Source: Darwinibacter acetoxidans_A (lineage in GTDB: Bacteria > Bacillota > Limnochordia > Darwinibacteriales > Darwinibacteriaceae). Taken from it: a stretch of DNA of 6,881 bases. Each line of letters starts with the position of its first letter. The stretch's first letter is position 1. The DNA lies in NCBI GenBank assembly GCA_041936745.1, contig JBHGWS010000111.1, forward strand, positions 1 through 6,881, given 5' to 3'. The translations under genes were made by a program, and so were the position numbers. The notes below the pieces were generated by a model. It had not been told where the DNA came from. It was given only the letters and a program-made list of their open reading frames with translations, and did no database searches. Positions 5,766-6,881 of the stretch are shown here, one piece after another.

Positions 5766-6881
5766 CTAGTTGAAGCAGGAACCGCCGATAAATTCCTGCA
5801 GAATTGAGTTGCAGGGTATATCGCTCAGGTCGGTGACTTCGTAAAAGTAACTTAAAAACCTCAAGAGGCGCTGCGCCTCAGAATACTGGCGCTCGCTCGG
5901 CTTGATATCTTCCAGCAGGCGCCTGGCTAAGGGCTTCAATACAGCTAACTCGTAAACCAAAGTTGAGTTAAACATCACATCCGCATCTTCCTGGAAAGGA
6001 AAGATGTGGCGGTGTTCGCCCCGGCGCACCAACGGCCAGCGGTCGATTGTCGCCCTGGCATCATGGGCACGAAATTGGTTATCGCGGATAATCCGCCGCA
6101 GCATGCGTACATCCGTAGTTGAAATGCGGGTGTGGTAGTCTAAATTCAAGTTTGTAAGGGCCGAGACGTAGATCTTAAACTTGCGCCCCTTCGGTATCGA
6201 CATTGTAAGCTGATCGTTCAGCCCGTGAATTCCTTCAATGATAATCGGCTGATCTGCCCGCACCCGCATCTTCTCTCCGCTCCACTGGCGGGTACCCGTC
6301 ATAAAATCAAAAGTGGGCAGCTCAACTTCTTCCCCTTGGATTAATTTGGTCAAGTGTTCGTTAAAGAGTTCCACGTCAATTGCTTCCAGGGCTTCAAAGT
6401 CGAGGTTGCCGTCTTCATCCCGCGGTGTGCGGTTCCGATCGACAAAATAGTCATCTAAACCGATGGCAACGGGCCACAAACCGTGCACCCGCAGCTGGAC
6501 GGAAAGGCGCTCGGCAAAAGTTGTTTTACCGGAACTGGAAGGCCCGGCAATCAAGATAATCCGCAAGCGATCCCTCTCGCGGGAGATCTGCTCCGCAATC
6601 TCTTGAATTAAATTCTCGTGATATGCTTCCGAAACTCGCACCAAATCAGGAAAACCGCCCCGGCGGATGCAGTCGTTTAAAGATGCCACATTCTGGATTG
6701 AAATGTTTTCCTGCCATTGGCCTGCTTTGAAAAACACGTTAAATAATTTACCCTGCTCCACATATTCCTGCACCCGGGCGGGATTGCCCAAGCGGGGGTA
6801 TTCTAAAATAAAGCCGGGCAGGTAATAACGAAGGTTAAAGTGTTGTAAAACGCCCGTGCTGGCCACAGTTACCGAGGAGAG
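5766..6881 (-). CDS. Uridine-kinase-type nucleoside kinase (5' part missing, runs off right edge)
   Basis: 371 residues are visible, numbered from the right edge. The frame is open to the edge, so the start lies outside. The kinase domain of the phosphoribulokinase/uridine kinase P-loop family begins near residue 105: Walker A GPSSSGKT (113-120), LDDYFVDRNRTPRDEDG (142-158), PTFDFMTGTRQWSG (189-202), IIIEGIHGLND (213-223), the helix TTDVRMLRRIIRD (255-267) and FQEDADVMFNS (296-306). Uridine kinases phosphorylate uridine or cytidine at the 5' position using a nucleoside triphosphate. About 105 residues precede the P-loop, including FNLRYYLPGFILEYPR (15-30), which fits the long Firmicutes 'nucleoside kinase' (about 550 residues, with TGS and ThrRS-like N-terminal domains) rather than the short Udk of about 210. 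Those N-terminal domains would be outside the window. The C-terminus ends with EFIGGSCF, as in this family. The downstream radical SAM gene follows after 18 bases. The true substrate of the long form is uncertain. Confidence 0.9.
   Translation of the reverse strand, partial: LSSVTVASTGVLQHFNLRYYLPGFILEYPRLGNPARVQEYVEQGKLFNVFFKAGQWQENISIQNVASLNDCIRRGGFPDLVRVSEAYHENLIQEIAEQISRERDRLRIILIAGPSSSGKTTFAERLSVQLRVHGLWPVAIGLDDYFVDRNRTPRDEDGNLDFEALEAIDVELFNEHLTKLIQGEEVELPTFDFMTGTRQWSGEKMRVRADQPIIIEGIHGLNDQLTMSIPKGRKFKIYVSALTNLNLDYHTRISTTDVRMLRRIIRDNQFRAHDARATIDRWPLVRRGEHRHIFPFQEDADVMFNSTLVYELAVLKPLARRLLEDIKPSERQYSEAQRLLRFLSYFYEVTDLSDIPCNSILQEFIGGSCFN

Noticed and set aside
6864..6866. GTG at 6866 as the true start of the nucleoside kinase
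   Set aside because: No purine-rich ribosome site precedes it, the frame is open to the window edge, and the family has further N-terminal domains; the gene is partial.

Overview
The window looks like an ordinary chromosomal stretch from a Firmicutes (Clostridia-type) bacterium of intermediate GC content. The pointers are a uridine-kinase-type nucleoside kinase of the long Firmicutes form, a B12-binding radical SAM protein with a DUF4080-like C-terminus, a stand-alone FMN glutamate-synthase-like protein, strong Shine-Dalgarno sites and use of TTG starts. The genus cannot be named from the sequence alone. Six protein genes fill almost all of the DNA. I see no rRNA, tRNA, CRISPR array, insertion sequence or phage gene.

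Left block (1-2577, all minus strand, read right to left): a small membrane-anchored or secreted protein with a PsbP/DcrB-like look (2065-2577), then an exported M48 zinc metalloprotease with C-terminal beta-propeller-like repeats (677-2068), then a D-2-hydroxyacid dehydrogenase cut off by the left edge (1-661). The first two overlap by 4 bases (ATGA) and the third follows after 15 bases, so this is very probably one operon. The first two products would act outside the cytoplasmic membrane. The dehydrogenase is cytoplasmic and its link to them is unclear.

Middle (2578-2757): a divergent intergenic region of 180 bases. It holds strong ribosome binding sites on both sides, only weak promoter candidates, and short direct repeats. 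Rightward from it runs a stand-alone FMN-binding glutamate-synthase-family protein (2758-4113) that lacks the iron-sulfur cysteines of true glutamate synthase.

Right block (4065-6881, minus strand): the 3' part of a nucleoside kinase gene (5766 to the right edge) is followed after 18 bases by the B12-binding radical SAM gene (4065-5747). The radical SAM gene converges on the glutamate-synthase-like gene and the two coding regions overlap tail to tail by 49 bases, with no visible terminator between them.

I found no clearly new multi-gene system. The points most worth following are the protease-propeller fusion translationally coupled to the PsbP-like partner, the 49-base antisense overlap, the cluster-less glutamate-synthase paralog, and the unassigned substrate of the radical SAM enzyme.
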